Of a stretch of 59,432 nucleotides of DNA, positions 8,301 through 17,448 are shown piece after piece. The DNA lies in the NCBI GenBank assembly GCA_023410675.1, contig JAEYPM010000098.1, positions 1-59,432 of the forward strand, given 5' to 3'. Under the pieces are notes generated by a model, which saw only the letters and a program-made list of their open reading frames with translations, ran no database searches and was not told the origin of the DNA. Each line of letters opens with the position of its first letter. The first letter of the stretch is position 1. This DNA comes from Bacillota bacterium. Lineage in GTDB: Bacteria; Bacillota; Clostridia; Lachnospirales; Cellulosilyticaceae. Position numbers and translations under genes: made by a program.

Positions 8301-9338
8301 TTATGTCACTTCCAATATATCAATCTCGGGCTGTGTATACAAATTAATATACTTATCTTTCACTTTTACAAAAGGCTTATATATGCACATAGGGTTAATA
8401 GATACTACCTCTCCAACTTCTCCTGTATTTAATAACACATATACACCAATATAATAATTAACGATATTACTTAAAAATGTAAATAAAACCTTTTGATCAA
8501 GTTTCCCGAATTCTCCATTAAACATAGCTTCCATTACTTTAAATGGTGTCTGCTTCTTTTTATAAGGCCTATCTGAAATCATTGCATCATAAACGTCACA
8601 TACTGCAATAATCTTTGCATAGTCACTAATATTTTTATCTTGTACCCCATATGGATATCCTGAACCATCTGTTCTTTCATGATGCATTAATACGCCCGTT
8701 TTAATATTTAAACTAAGTTCTCTACTCGCTTTGATCATATCATATCCATATACGGTATGATTCTTTATCATCTCAAACTCTTTATCTGTTAGTTTGTAAG
8801 GCTTATTGAGAATACTTGGATCTATTTTCATTTTCCCGATATCATGAAGTAATCCTGCAAGCTTTAGTTCCTTTTGAGCGTTTTCACCATAATTCATCCA
8901 TTTTCCTATAAGGCCACAAAGTAAAGCTACATTTACGCTATGTGTATAAACATATTTATCTGCACGTTTTACTAAATTCACGCATCCTAATATTTTATAA
9001 TTATCTTTAAATTCATCAGCTAATGAATCCATGGTTTTTTTAAAGGCATCAACATTGACTTCATCGCTCCCAGAGATTTGATGAAGTAATTCTTTTACAT
9101 CTTGTGTTGCCTCATCGTATGTTCTTACTGTTTCAACAGGAACGTTCCACACCTTTTCCCATGAATTAACATTAATTCTTATTGTATCATAACAAAACTT
9201 ATCTAGATTATCTATTATTTCTTGTGTCAATATTTGACCTTTCCCTACAATAGTCACTCCTGTATCAACATCTACTATTGGCTGTTCTGTTATCATTCCC
9301 GGTAAACAATCTTCCAATCTAATTACTAATGTTCCCAT
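8301..9338 (-). CDS. HD-GYP domain protein, putative cyclic-di-GMP phosphodiesterase
   Basis: A 345-residue protein with an N-terminal alpha/beta module of about 110 residues and a complete HD-GYP domain: His133, the HD pair in LLHDIGK (165-166), the His pair at 219-220 (MHHERTDGSGYP) and the GYP signature at 227-229. Such proteins hydrolyse c-di-GMP or related cyclic dinucleotides and so affect motility or biofilm. There is no membrane segment or receiver domain. The longest frame begins at 9488, but AAAGGAGGG seven nt before the ATG at 9338 fixes the start. It is 12 bp from nfnA, an unusual partnership of signalling and redox genes. Confidence 0.88.
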   Translation of the reverse strand: MGTLVIRLEDCLPGMITEQPIVDVDTGVTIVGKGQILTQEIIDNLDKFCYDTIRINVNSWEKVWNVPVETVRTYDEATQDVKELLHQISGSDEVNVDAFKKTMDSLADEFKDNYKILGCVNLVKRADKYVYTHSVNVALLCGLIGKWMNYGENAQKELKLAGLLHDIGKMKIDPSILNKPYKLTDKEFEMIKNHTVYGYDMIKASRELSLNIKTGVLMHHERTDGSGYPYGVQDKNISDYAKIIAVCDVYDAMISDRPYKKKQTPFKVMEAMFNGEFGKLDQKVLFTFLSNIVNYYIGVYVLLNTGEVGEVVSINPMCIYKPFVKVKDKYINLYTQPEIDILEVT

Positions 9339-9506
9339 GACTATTCCCTCCTTTAAACTATTATAAACAATTTTTAATAAAATGTACAGATGAGGGGTTA
9401 TAAGGAATCGATTATTCCAATAATCTTTATAAAAGACATTATGATTAGAACCACCCGAAATAGGTGGTCTAATAAATTTTACATTCAATTGCTAATACAC
9501 ATCTTA

Positions 9507-10856
9507 TTAATAAGCAACACCTTGCATATACATTGCATCTGCAACCTTTAAAAATCCTGCAATATTTGCACCTAACACATAGTTATCTGGCTCACCATAT
9601 TCTGTTGCTGCATCACGTGCATTTTTATGGATATTTTTCATAATATTTTTTAGTTTTTCATCTACTTCTTCAAATGACCAGCTATAACGCATGCTATTTT
9701 GAGACATTTCTAGTCCAGATGTTGCAACGCCTCCAGCATTTGCCGCTTTACCAGGTCCAAATAAAACACCATTTTCAATCAATAAATCAACTGCATCTGG
9801 TGTACAAGGCATATTTGCTCCCTCTGCAACAGCAATAACGCCATTTTTGATTAAGCACTCTGCTGATTCTTTATCAAGCTCATTTTGTGTTGCACATGGA
9901 AGCGCTATATCACATTTTACTTTCCAAATATTATTACAGTTGTTTTCATATGTTGCGTTAGGATGAGATTCTACGTATTCTTTAATTCTCTTTCTCTCTA
10001 CTTCTTTTAATCTCTTAACACATGCTAAATCAATACCATTTGGATCATAAATATAACCATTTGAATCACTAAGTGCAACTACTTTCGCCCCTAACTGAGT
10101 CGCTTTTTCTGCTGCATAAATAGCTACATTACCTGAGCCTGAAATAACAACTATTTTGTTATTAAATGAATCATTTCTTGTTGCTAGCATTTCTTGTGTA
10201 AAATAACAGCAACCATAACCTGTTGCTTCTGTTCTTACTAATGAACCACCATATGTGAGCCCTTTTCCTGTAAGTACCCCAGTAAATTCATTACGAAGTC
10301 TTTTATACCAACCATACATAAAGCCAATTTCTCTTGCACCTACACCAATATCACCTGCTGGAACGTCAGTATCTGCTCCTATATGTTTTGAAAGCTCTGT
10401 CATAAAGCTTTGGCAAAATCTCATAATTTCTCCATCTGACTTACCTTTTGGATCGAAATCGCTTCCACCTTTTCCACCGCCCATAGGAAGTCCTGTAAGA
10501 GAATTTTTAAAGATTTGCTCAAATCCTAAAAATTTAATAACTCCTAAGTTTACTGAAGGATGAAATCTAAGACCACCTTTATATGGTCCTATTGCACTAT
10601 TAAATTGTACTCTGAAGCCACGATTAACTTGTACTTTTCCATTATCATCTACCCATGACACTCTAAAAATGATAACGCGTTCTGGCTCAACAATTCTTTC
10701 AAATATACCTGCATTAACGTATTCAGGTTTCTTTTCTGCTACAGGTTCCATACATAATAACACTTCTTTTACTGCTTGATGAAACTCTGGTTGTGCAGGA
10801 TGATTTTTTTCTACTCTACTCATCAAATCCTTCATATACTCTGTGCGAAAACTCAT
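9507..10856 (-). CDS. gdhA: Glutamate dehydrogenase, probably NADP-specific
   Basis: Hexameric GDH interconverting glutamate and 2-oxoglutarate plus ammonium. Its 449 residues match the bacterial hexamer family. The substrate-binding run GPYKGGLRFHPSVNL and the catalytic Lys region PMGGGKGGSDFDPKG are intact. The cofactor loop VVISGSGNVAIYAAEK followed by ALSDSNG resembles NADP-type enzymes such as that of E. coli more than the NAD-type clostridial one, so biosynthetic use is likely; that call is inference. A 168-bp gap separates it from the HD-GYP gene. The RBS is GGAGG. The gene upstream is a membrane orphan with its own spacing, so gdhA likely has its own promoter. Confidence 0.95.
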   Translation of the reverse strand: MSFRTEYMKDLMSRVEKNHPAQPEFHQAVKEVLLCMEPVAEKKPEYVNAGIFERIVEPERVIIFRVSWVDDNGKVQVNRGFRVQFNSAIGPYKGGLRFHPSVNLGVIKFLGFEQIFKNSLTGLPMGGGKGGSDFDPKGKSDGEIMRFCQSFMTELSKHIGADTDVPAGDIGVGAREIGFMYGWYKRLRNEFTGVLTGKGLTYGGSLVRTEATGYGCCYFTQEMLATRNDSFNNKIVVISGSGNVAIYAAEKATQLGAKVVALSDSNGYIYDPNGIDLACVKRLKEVERKRIKEYVESHPNATYENNCNNIWKVKCDIALPCATQNELDKESAECLIKNGVIAVAEGANMPCTPDAVDLLIENGVLFGPGKAANAGGVATSGLEMSQNSMRYSWSFEEVDEKLKNIMKNIHKNARDAATEYGEPDNYVLGANIAGFLKVADAMYMQGVAY

Positions 10857-10971
10857 AAATATTCCTCCAATTTACTAATAGTTTAGATACTCCAATATCC
10901 GACTATCATTTTAACACAGATTAAGAAGGAATAAAAGTTTTTTGTTGCAGATTTCTCATTTTTTAATAATG

Positions 10972-12318
10972 TTAATTATGTATGATAACCATTGTATTAT
11001 CTGGAATATTGTAGTATATCCACTTAGCATCTTCCTGCATTATATGAATGTTGGTATAGTTGCTTGTTTCATTATTTTTTGAAAATGCTGGCTGTTCTAT
11101 TGATCCTAAAGTATCACATAGATAACTTTGAACGATACATTGATCGTTTATTTTTATTAGGTAACTTTCATCTTCTATATTTTTCCCAGTATATAGTTGC
11201 TTTTTTTTATCTTGTATGTAATAAGTGCCTAGTGTATGAGGCTGAACTATTTGCTTATTAAGTACTTTTATTTTTCTAATCACTTTAGTTCCTTGATATA
11301 CTTTTATGCATGGTTTTTCATTAAGTATTATTTCAACCCATTTTTTTTCTTCATTCAGTGGAAGTGTCTTAATCTTAATATATTCCTCTTCACTGGGCTC
11401 CCCCGATTTTGAAACCACTTGAACTTTATAAATATAATCCTTGTTCTCTTTTAGTGGTTTTTCTAACATAAATTCTACATCATAATTATCTTTTATATTG
11501 CCCTCAATCTTCTGATCATCTATAGTAAGAATGGCTTTTTCAATAGGATAATCTGCAGATAAAGTGATTATAGGATAAAGCCCTACCCATTTTTGACCAT
11601 CTTTTGGATATATATCTACTATTTTGGGTTTCTTATCTGTCTGCAATGTAATATTTATATCTTCTCTAAGTGTTATCCCAGACTCAGCAGGCATGCCCTT
11701 TGCAAAGGACAAAAGATACTTTCTATTATTTTCTAGGGGTTTTTTGGGGAAGAATAAAAATTGTGTCTGATCATTGACTTCTTGATTTAAATGATTCTTT
11801 ACTTTTACTGGTTCGATATAAAAATCTGCATCTGATTTTAAGTACTTACTTAATTCATTCTCTTTTATAGGCGTATTAAATTTTACTACAAATGAATCTT
11901 CAGTAGCTATAATTCTTTCATTTTTTGAGCTTATCATTTCTATGTTACTATTAAATTGAACAGGTATTTTACAATTTTTGCTTATAAACGGTATAAGAGT
12001 ATTTGCCTTTTTTATGATTAAATAGATCTTTTGACCTTTTATATTATTATTTTCTTTTAAATCAATGGATACAGTGTTATTTGTAATCCAATTAATCTTA
12101 CAGTCAAATTGATTGGCATAAGGCACTTGACTAAGTATTTGAATTGAATCTTTAAACTTTTCTTTATCCATCTCAAATAAAAAATTAATAGTAACCTTTG
12201 CTCCATCTTGCAAATTCTCAACTCTCGAAATACTAAATTCTCTTATGATCCATAAAGAGATAAGAATAAAAATAATTAATGCAGAGTACTTTATGGTTCT
12301 TGTATAAATACGCTTCAT
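10972..12318 (-). CDS. Membrane-anchored Ig-like protein with a degenerate L,D-transpeptidase domain
   Basis: One transmembrane helix (residues about 12-29), an extracellular middle of beta-rich Ig-like repeats (the NYDVEFML and DINITLQTD regions resemble bacterial Ig-like domains), and a C-terminal YkuD-like domain at about 324-448. That last domain keeps the fold landmarks (KVIRKIKVLNKQ, LGTYYI, EDAKWIYYNIPDNT), but the catalytic stretch that in active enzymes reads S-H-G-C-I-R is N-Y-T-N-I-H here, and the His of the F-H-S motif is Gln (VQSYL). It is therefore probably a non-catalytic peptidoglycan or envelope binding protein. The RBS is AGGTGATG. It appears monocistronic. Confidence 0.75.
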   Translation of the reverse strand: MKRIYTRTIKYSALIIFILISLWIIREFSISRVENLQDGAKVTINFLFEMDKEKFKDSIQILSQVPYANQFDCKINWITNNTVSIDLKENNNIKGQKIYLIIKKANTLIPFISKNCKIPVQFNSNIEMISSKNERIIATEDSFVVKFNTPIKENELSKYLKSDADFYIEPVKVKNHLNQEVNDQTQFLFFPKKPLENNRKYLLSFAKGMPAESGITLREDINITLQTDKKPKIVDIYPKDGQKWVGLYPIITLSADYPIEKAILTIDDQKIEGNIKDNYDVEFMLEKPLKENKDYIYKVQVVSKSGEPSEEEYIKIKTLPLNEEKKWVEIILNEKPCIKVYQGTKVIRKIKVLNKQIVQPHTLGTYYIQDKKKQLYTGKNIEDESYLIKINDQCIVQSYLCDTLGSIEQPAFSKNNETSNYTNIHIMQEDAKWIYYNIPDNTMVIIHN

Positions 12319-12496
12319 AGCATCACCTCTTTTTCTTTTTCAACCTATATATATGTTAAAATAGAGGTGAACATGCCTTTATTAAGCAACAGGAAAATTA
12401 TATTATGTATTAAAATTAATTCTATGTAAATCCTTTATTAATAAAAAGCATTTAAGTGATAAATGAGATATATATTTATATTGCTTAGTTAGTACT

Positions 12497-12542
12497 AAAA
12501 AAATGGTTATTACTACTATGCTCAATAATAGAATAACCATTT
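12497..12542 (-). terminator. Terminator of the glycyl radical enzyme operon
   Basis: On the minus strand an AAATGGTTATT/AATAACCATTT stem (12532-12542 with 12501-12511) closes a loop that holds a smaller CTAT/ATAG hairpin and is followed by seven T. It lies just after the kinase stop codon. Confidence 0.8.
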
Positions 12543-12550
12543 GTAATCAT

Positions 12551-13930
12551 CTAGCTAATTTTTGTATACCGAATTAGTTTTTGCGCAAGATATAAATCTT
12601 CATATAGGCCTGAAGCAACAAGAGCAAACAAAGCTGCTCCATAGCTAGCTTCTTCATGATGAAACGGAATATAAAGGGGCATATTAAAGGTATGTGTGAT
12701 CATTTGCCTTAAGGCACCATTTAGTCTTAGTGCATTACCAGATCCTATAAGTCTTTCAGGTCTTTTCTTAAGTTTAGGTTCTAAGATTTGATAAAAGGAA
12801 TATAGTTCTTCTACAATTCCTCTTAGGATTCCTACAACAAAATGTTTTGGGGTAAAGTTATTAATACTTAAATTGCTTATACTCCCTCTTATAGATGGAT
12901 CTTCTCTAGTACCAGAAAACTGCGTTGCGATCACTAAAGGATCTTCTACTGCTTCATAATCCCGTGCCAGCTCCTGCATAAGCTTATATAAGTGATTTGG
13001 ATTACTGCCTGTGGCTAAAGATACAACTTCATTGAAGAATTTTTCAAGAAGAGCATATGCCTTTCCTCCACATAATGGTGATCCAACCATAATAAAACTG
13101 TTCTTTGTTAGTGGCCTAGTTTCTACGCCCAACAACTGATAATGATGCTGGGTAAAAACGGAAATTTGGCTTGAGGTTCCTATATTAATAAGTAAATCCT
13201 CTTTACTATCACGTACTGAGCCTAAGAAACTTGCTTGGTTATCTCCTATAGCTACAGAAACGGGGATTGTTCCTCGCATTTTCCCAACTATATATTCTTC
13301 TTCTATAATATGAGGCAAATACTTTGTTTCTATATTTACTGCCTTTAAAACTTTTTCATCAAAATGATTTGTTTTTAAATTAAAACAACCTAAACTGGCA
13401 GCATTTGAAGGATGCATAAGGGGTTTTGTCTTGCCACATAATTTCATCACAATATAATCCATTATCGTACAAATATATACTGCTGAATCCGGAATAATGC
13501 GATTGATTGTATTATAAAAATGAGTAACCATTCCAAAACCAGAAGCTAATTGATATCCTGTTATTTTGGAAAGATGCTGTGCATAACTTAATCCTTCTTG
13601 GTATTCAATATCTCCTCTTAAATCTTGCCAGTCAAATAATGGACTTACCGCTTGTCCGTATTCGTTAACATAGACTATGCCATGCATTTGCCCTGTAACA
13701 CCAATACAAGAAATTGGGGGATATTTATCTATAAGTGAATCAAGTATCTGATTCACCTTGTTATAAATAAGTGTAGGATCTTCAGTTTTTTCCCACAAAT
13801 GATTCGACTTAATATGAGCATCATTTTTTTCTGTAATCTTATCAATAACTTCTCCAGTTATACTATTTAATACAATCACAGAAATTGTTGTTGTCCCAAT
13901 ATCAATGCCAATTACATGATTACTGCTCAT
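12551..13930 (-). CDS. FGGY-family sugar kinase, sedoheptulokinase-like
   Basis: An ATP-dependent carbohydrate kinase of 459 residues with the two-domain actin-like fold. The N-terminal phosphate-1 motif is GIDIGTTTISVI; the substrate region (VTGQMHGIV, FDWQDLRG, SGFGMVTHF) resembles sedoheptulokinases; the C-terminal adenosine motif is IGSGNALRLNGALRQM. I cannot name the sugar. It is the last gene of a four-gene operon with a glycyl radical enzyme, its activase and a sugar-binding regulator, so it may phosphorylate the substrate or the product of the radical reaction. The RBS is AGGTAGGTG, 18 bp after the regulator gene. Confidence 0.85.
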   Translation of the reverse strand: MSSNHVIGIDIGTTTISVIVLNSITGEVIDKITEKNDAHIKSNHLWEKTEDPTLIYNKVNQILDSLIDKYPPISCIGVTGQMHGIVYVNEYGQAVSPLFDWQDLRGDIEYQEGLSYAQHLSKITGYQLASGFGMVTHFYNTINRIIPDSAVYICTIMDYIVMKLCGKTKPLMHPSNAASLGCFNLKTNHFDEKVLKAVNIETKYLPHIIEEEYIVGKMRGTIPVSVAIGDNQASFLGSVRDSKEDLLINIGTSSQISVFTQHHYQLLGVETRPLTKNSFIMVGSPLCGGKAYALLEKFFNEVVSLATGSNPNHLYKLMQELARDYEAVEDPLVIATQFSGTREDPSIRGSISNLSINNFTPKHFVVGILRGIVEELYSFYQILEPKLKKRPERLIGSGNALRLNGALRQMITHTFNMPLYIPFHHEEASYGAALFALVASGLYEDLYLAQKLIRYTKIS

Positions 13931-13948
13931 TTTTGCACCTACCTTATA

Positions 13949-15022
13949 TCATGTATTTTCTTTTGTATTTTCTTTTGTATTTTCTTTTGTATTTTCTCTT
14001 ATAATAAGTTCACCTTTAATTTTATACACTGATGCTTTCCATTTTTTAGGATGCTTGTTTTGTAATAAAAGACATTCATGAACCTGTTTTGCAAATTCAG
14101 TAAAAGGTTGTTTGTAAGCACTAAGCATAAGTTCTTTTGCCTGTGGGAAATCATCAATTGTTGCTACCTGAATATCTTCCAAGTGACTTTCTATCAGAGC
14201 CTTTTTAATGGCTAGGCCTATTTCTCCATCACCACCAATAATGCCATCTGCTCTTATGCTTTGATTCTTTATATTCACTATCATTTGCTTTATATATCTA
14301 GAAATATCTTTTTTTTCTTTCCATGGTATGTGGTATATATCACCTGCACATTTGCTTGTTTTAATAAAATGTTCTTCTCTTTCTCTTATACTTGATAGTG
14401 ACAAATCATCCCATCCAACATATAATATCCTATTCGTTTCTCTTTGATTCAAGTAGTTATAAAGCATAGCTACTGCATCTTGGTTATCTAACAAAACACA
14501 ATCCGCATAAGATGATTGAACTGTCCTATCAAAAAAAACAATATTCATCCCAAGTCCACGAAGCCTTCTGATCGAGTCAATATCCAATTTTAGGTCATCT
14601 AACCATACAACTACATTATAGATATTTTTCTGAAAAAGCTTAAACAAGCTATCCTCAATTTTTTCATCATTTGGATTTTGCATAAAAAGAACTAATGCGT
14701 CATTCTTATCTGCGATTTTCTGAAAATAATCAATAAATGTAGCAAAAAATGGGTTCTGTGGTGGAGCAAGTAATGCAATAATGTCCATAGTTCCCTTATG
14801 GCCCATTTGATTAAGCGATACCCGTGTACCACTACCTTGCATTCTTTGAACAATCCCATCTTTCTCTAAGAGCTCTAGGGCTTTTCTAACCGTTACTCTA
14901 CTTACTTGTAAATGTTTTGCTAGATCTCTTTCTGAAGGAATATTTTCTCCATCTTTATAAACTTCATTATAAATCATCTCACATATTTTATTTTTAACTA
15001 CTAAATAAAGATTATCTTCCAT
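13949..15022 (-). CDS. GntR-type regulator with a LacI-like sugar-binding domain
   Basis: The N-terminal winged helix (residues about 5-72, with ENIPSERDLAKHLQVSRVTVRKALELLE as its recognition region) is of the GntR type. It is fused to a periplasmic-binding-protein-like ligand domain (about 80-340), the AraR arrangement. A sugar or sugar phosphate is the expected effector, and the palindrome at 18236-18260 is a plausible operator. The gene lies in the operon it probably controls, 13 bp after the glycyl radical enzyme gene. The last 16 residues are four ENT-K repeats encoded by a 12-bp tandem repeat (13953-14000), an odd tail not expected in the family. The RBS is GGAAGG. Confidence 0.85.
   Translation of the reverse strand: MEDNLYLVVKNKICEMIYNEVYKDGENIPSERDLAKHLQVSRVTVRKALELLEKDGIVQRMQGSGTRVSLNQMGHKGTMDIIALLAPPQNPFFATFIDYFQKIADKNDALVLFMQNPNDEKIEDSLFKLFQKNIYNVVVWLDDLKLDIDSIRRLRGLGMNIVFFDRTVQSSYADCVLLDNQDAVAMLYNYLNQRETNRILYVGWDDLSLSSIREREEHFIKTSKCAGDIYHIPWKEKKDISRYIKQMIVNIKNQSIRADGIIGGDGEIGLAIKKALIESHLEDIQVATIDDFPQAKELMLSAYKQPFTEFAKQVHECLLLQNKHPKKWKASVYKIKGELIIRENTKENTKENTKENT
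13953..14000. repeat. 12-bp tandem repeat at the regulator C-terminus
   Basis: Four units of GTATTTTCTTTT (the fourth ends CTCTT) occupy 13953-14000. Each is four codons, so the gene stays in frame and the minus strand encodes E-N-T-K repeated. It extends the regulator beyond its folded domain. Confidence 0.85.
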
Positions 15023-15035
15023 ATATAAATCCTTC

Positions 15036-17435
15036 CTATAATTTAGTTGACCTTAGATCAAGCCTCTTAATAATATCTTGTTGAATTGCTGGAGATAAGT
15101 CAAGGAAGTTTACAAAAGTCCCATGAATTCTCATAATGTATACCCCACTTGGTGCATATTTTTTCGGATCTTCTAAAACTTTTTTAAGCATGTCTGGCGT
15201 TGTTACATTGACATAAAGATAAAATGGAGCAATGCGATCATTATTTTCATTAAAGAAAAGTGGGGTTATAACTTTTTGATAAAACTCAAGTCCTTTGTCT
15301 TCTAGACTGTTGGTTTTAAAATAAGATGGATCGATCCCAAAATGAGAAGCATAACCTCCGTTCATGAGTTCATATGGTAACTTCATTTGTGATAAAATTC
15401 TAAATCCTAAACCTAATTGAGCTTCTCCATACAAAGGATCAATGCCATATCCTAACATTTCTCTTGATTTTCTGCCATCTGGTGTTGCACCAACCCAATA
15501 GCCATAGAGAAGGTGGGTAGAAGGCGTACTCCAATCTGCTCTAAATGAATTATTCAGGTAATTCTTTTGACATGCAATGAGCAAACTTACTTTAGATGCA
15601 ATAGTCTTTACTTCTTCATCGACGAGCTCATTATTATTTCCATATTTGGGACAATTTTTCAAATACGTATATAATTCTTCCTCTTCTTCAAAATTTGATT
15701 TCAGTGCTTTAAGAAGTCTTGGAGCATCTAAAGGTCTATCTTTTAATAAGCTATCAATAGCAATAAAGGAATCTGCAACAACCGAAAGCCCATGGATCAA
15801 GCATCCACTTGCATTATACTTTGTCCCTTGAGACTGTATGTCTCTAACATCAACACCTGTTTCCATACCGCCCATAAATACAGATAAAAATGGAACTTTT
15901 AAATGTGACAGTGCTCTTGATGCACTGTTTGCTGCATCTACCATTTGTATAGCAAAGTATTCTAAATGTTTGTAAAAGGCTTCTCTAATGTTTGAAAGGA
16001 TATTATAAGCATCATCTGCTTTAAGACCCAAAGTCTCATAACTTAGACCTATTTGCTTATTTGTAATTGCAGAAACGCCCCCATGTAACGTGAGTTCAAG
16101 TATTTTACCTAAATTTAGCCAGCTATTTGTTGTATTTCCATTATCTTTTCCCATAATCAGAGGTTCTTGGCAACCTGCTATAGAATAATTCTCAAGATCA
16201 TCTTCCTCAATGCCTGACCTTAAAAGGACTTCAAAGAGTGAATCATCATTAAATAGTGAAGGGGTTAAAACACCTGGTGTAAAGAAAAACTTCCCAAGTT
16301 CTTTATAAAGAGCTTCTGGAGTCTTTTTATGGAGTTTTACAGATAAAATGGGTTGTGGCAAATTCATTGCATAATAAGCATCTAACAGAGCATACGTACA
16401 TTCATTTGTAAGATCATAGCCCTTATTTGATTTTCCGCCAACCATTATGTTTTGAGAAATTGCCCAGCTTCTGTCTCCTATATTAAAGAATACCAAAAAG
16501 TGTTTGAAAAGACTGCTACTCATCTGGCGACTTAAATGTTCACTGCTACGATAAGGTTCAAATATGCGATCTGCATTGCCTACTGAGAAAGCAAAAGGAT
16601 TAGGAGCTTGTTCCAAACACATAACTTCCCATAGTAAAATAAATGTTTGAATTGCTTCATATAAAGTTGATGCTCCATGATAAGGTACTTTTCCCAATGT
16701 TTCTTCAATAAGAAGAAAGGCTGCCTTTTGTCTGCCTTCAACCTTTTCTTTCATCTCTCTAGCACATGCACTATAACGCTTTGCCAGTATAAGAACTGCT
16801 TCAAGTGTAATCTTCATGGCTTTATAATAATCACATTTTGACTTTTCTTCTTCATGGTCTATGAGTTCGATAATTTTTTCATCGATTCGACTAATAAGCG
16901 TACCTACACCTTGTGATAAAACAACTTTAAAATCTGGGATCATATGCCCTGTTACCTGTTCTACAAAAAAAACAGCTTCCTCTGTGCTTTTAGCAACCTT
17001 CTTATAAGTTTCATTTAATTCTTTTACATATGGCGTTTCATTTGTATAATTTCGGAGCTTTATTATTCGTTCTTTCGTAATCTCGCTATTTGGCTCAATA
17101 TCATCAAATACTGCTGTTGGATCACAATAGCCTGTGAAGGATTCAACCTTAAAATTTGGATTAATTAGGGCATAAGATTGTGCAAAAGCATCTCTTTGTG
17201 TTCCTGCGAAAATAGCAAATTTGCTGATGCTTATTGGAATATGAGATACAATTTCTTTTAGGCATAAGGCACTTCTTAGTGCATCAGAAAGATGAGCGTT
17301 TTTCATATCACATTCCCTTGCAATTTCTTTTGCAATAAACCATCCATCAAGTCTTTTATAACTTCTCTCCTCCTCAAATAAATTTTTTGCCATTTGATGT
17401 AATTCCTCATTTGAATAAAGTAGATCAATACCCAT
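15036..17435 (-). CDS. Glycyl radical enzyme of unknown substrate, divergent glycyl loop
   Basis: A pyruvate-formate-lyase-fold enzyme of 799 residues. The thiyl cysteine is Cys422 in AGCQEP, followed by a Glu as in lyases and dehydratases (glycerol dehydratase, choline lyase), so it is not a pyruvate formate-lyase, which has a Cys pair. The C-terminal domain has TPDGRKSREM (651-660) and, near the end, the glycyl position Gly772 in R-I-H-G-T-F, where families usually read R-V-x-G-Y. Members of this fold cleave C-O, C-N or C-S bonds by a radical. Neighbours (kinase, sugar-binding regulator, activase) suggest a sugar-derived substrate. The RBS is AAGGAGG; it lies 13 bp after the activase gene. 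Confidence 0.85.
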   Translation of the reverse strand: MGIDLLYSNEELHQMAKNLFEEERSYKRLDGWFIAKEIARECDMKNAHLSDALRSALCLKEIVSHIPISISKFAIFAGTQRDAFAQSYALINPNFKVESFTGYCDPTAVFDDIEPNSEITKERIIKLRNYTNETPYVKELNETYKKVAKSTEEAVFFVEQVTGHMIPDFKVVLSQGVGTLISRIDEKIIELIDHEEEKSKCDYYKAMKITLEAVLILAKRYSACAREMKEKVEGRQKAAFLLIEETLGKVPYHGASTLYEAIQTFILLWEVMCLEQAPNPFAFSVGNADRIFEPYRSSEHLSRQMSSSLFKHFLVFFNIGDRSWAISQNIMVGGKSNKGYDLTNECTYALLDAYYAMNLPQPILSVKLHKKTPEALYKELGKFFFTPGVLTPSLFNDDSLFEVLLRSGIEEDDLENYSIAGCQEPLIMGKDNGNTTNSWLNLGKILELTLHGGVSAITNKQIGLSYETLGLKADDAYNILSNIREAFYKHLEYFAIQMVDAANSASRALSHLKVPFLSVFMGGMETGVDVRDIQSQGTKYNASGCLIHGLSVVADSFIAIDSLLKDRPLDAPRLLKALKSNFEEEEELYTYLKNCPKYGNNNELVDEEVKTIASKVSLLIACQKNYLNNSFRADWSTPSTHLLYGYWVGATPDGRKSREMLGYGIDPLYGEAQLGLGFRILSQMKLPYELMNGGYASHFGIDPSYFKTNSLEDKGLEFYQKVITPLFFNENNDRIAPFYLYVNVTTPDMLKKVLEDPKKYAPSGVYIMRIHGTFVNFLDLSPAIQQDIIKRLDLRSTKL

Positions 17436-17448
17436 ATATGCTGCCTCC

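Noticed and set aside
9447..9470. ACCACC/GGTGGT hairpin between gdhA and the HD-GYP gene as a terminator
   Set aside because: The stem is only six pairs and no T-run follows on the minus strand.
10255..10563. Plus-strand open frame opposite gdhA
   Set aside because: Antisense to the most conserved part of glutamate dehydrogenase.
15036..17435. Pyruvate formate-lyase
   Set aside because: The active site has a single Cys in GCQE rather than the Cys-Cys pair, and the neighbours are a kinase and a sugar regulator.
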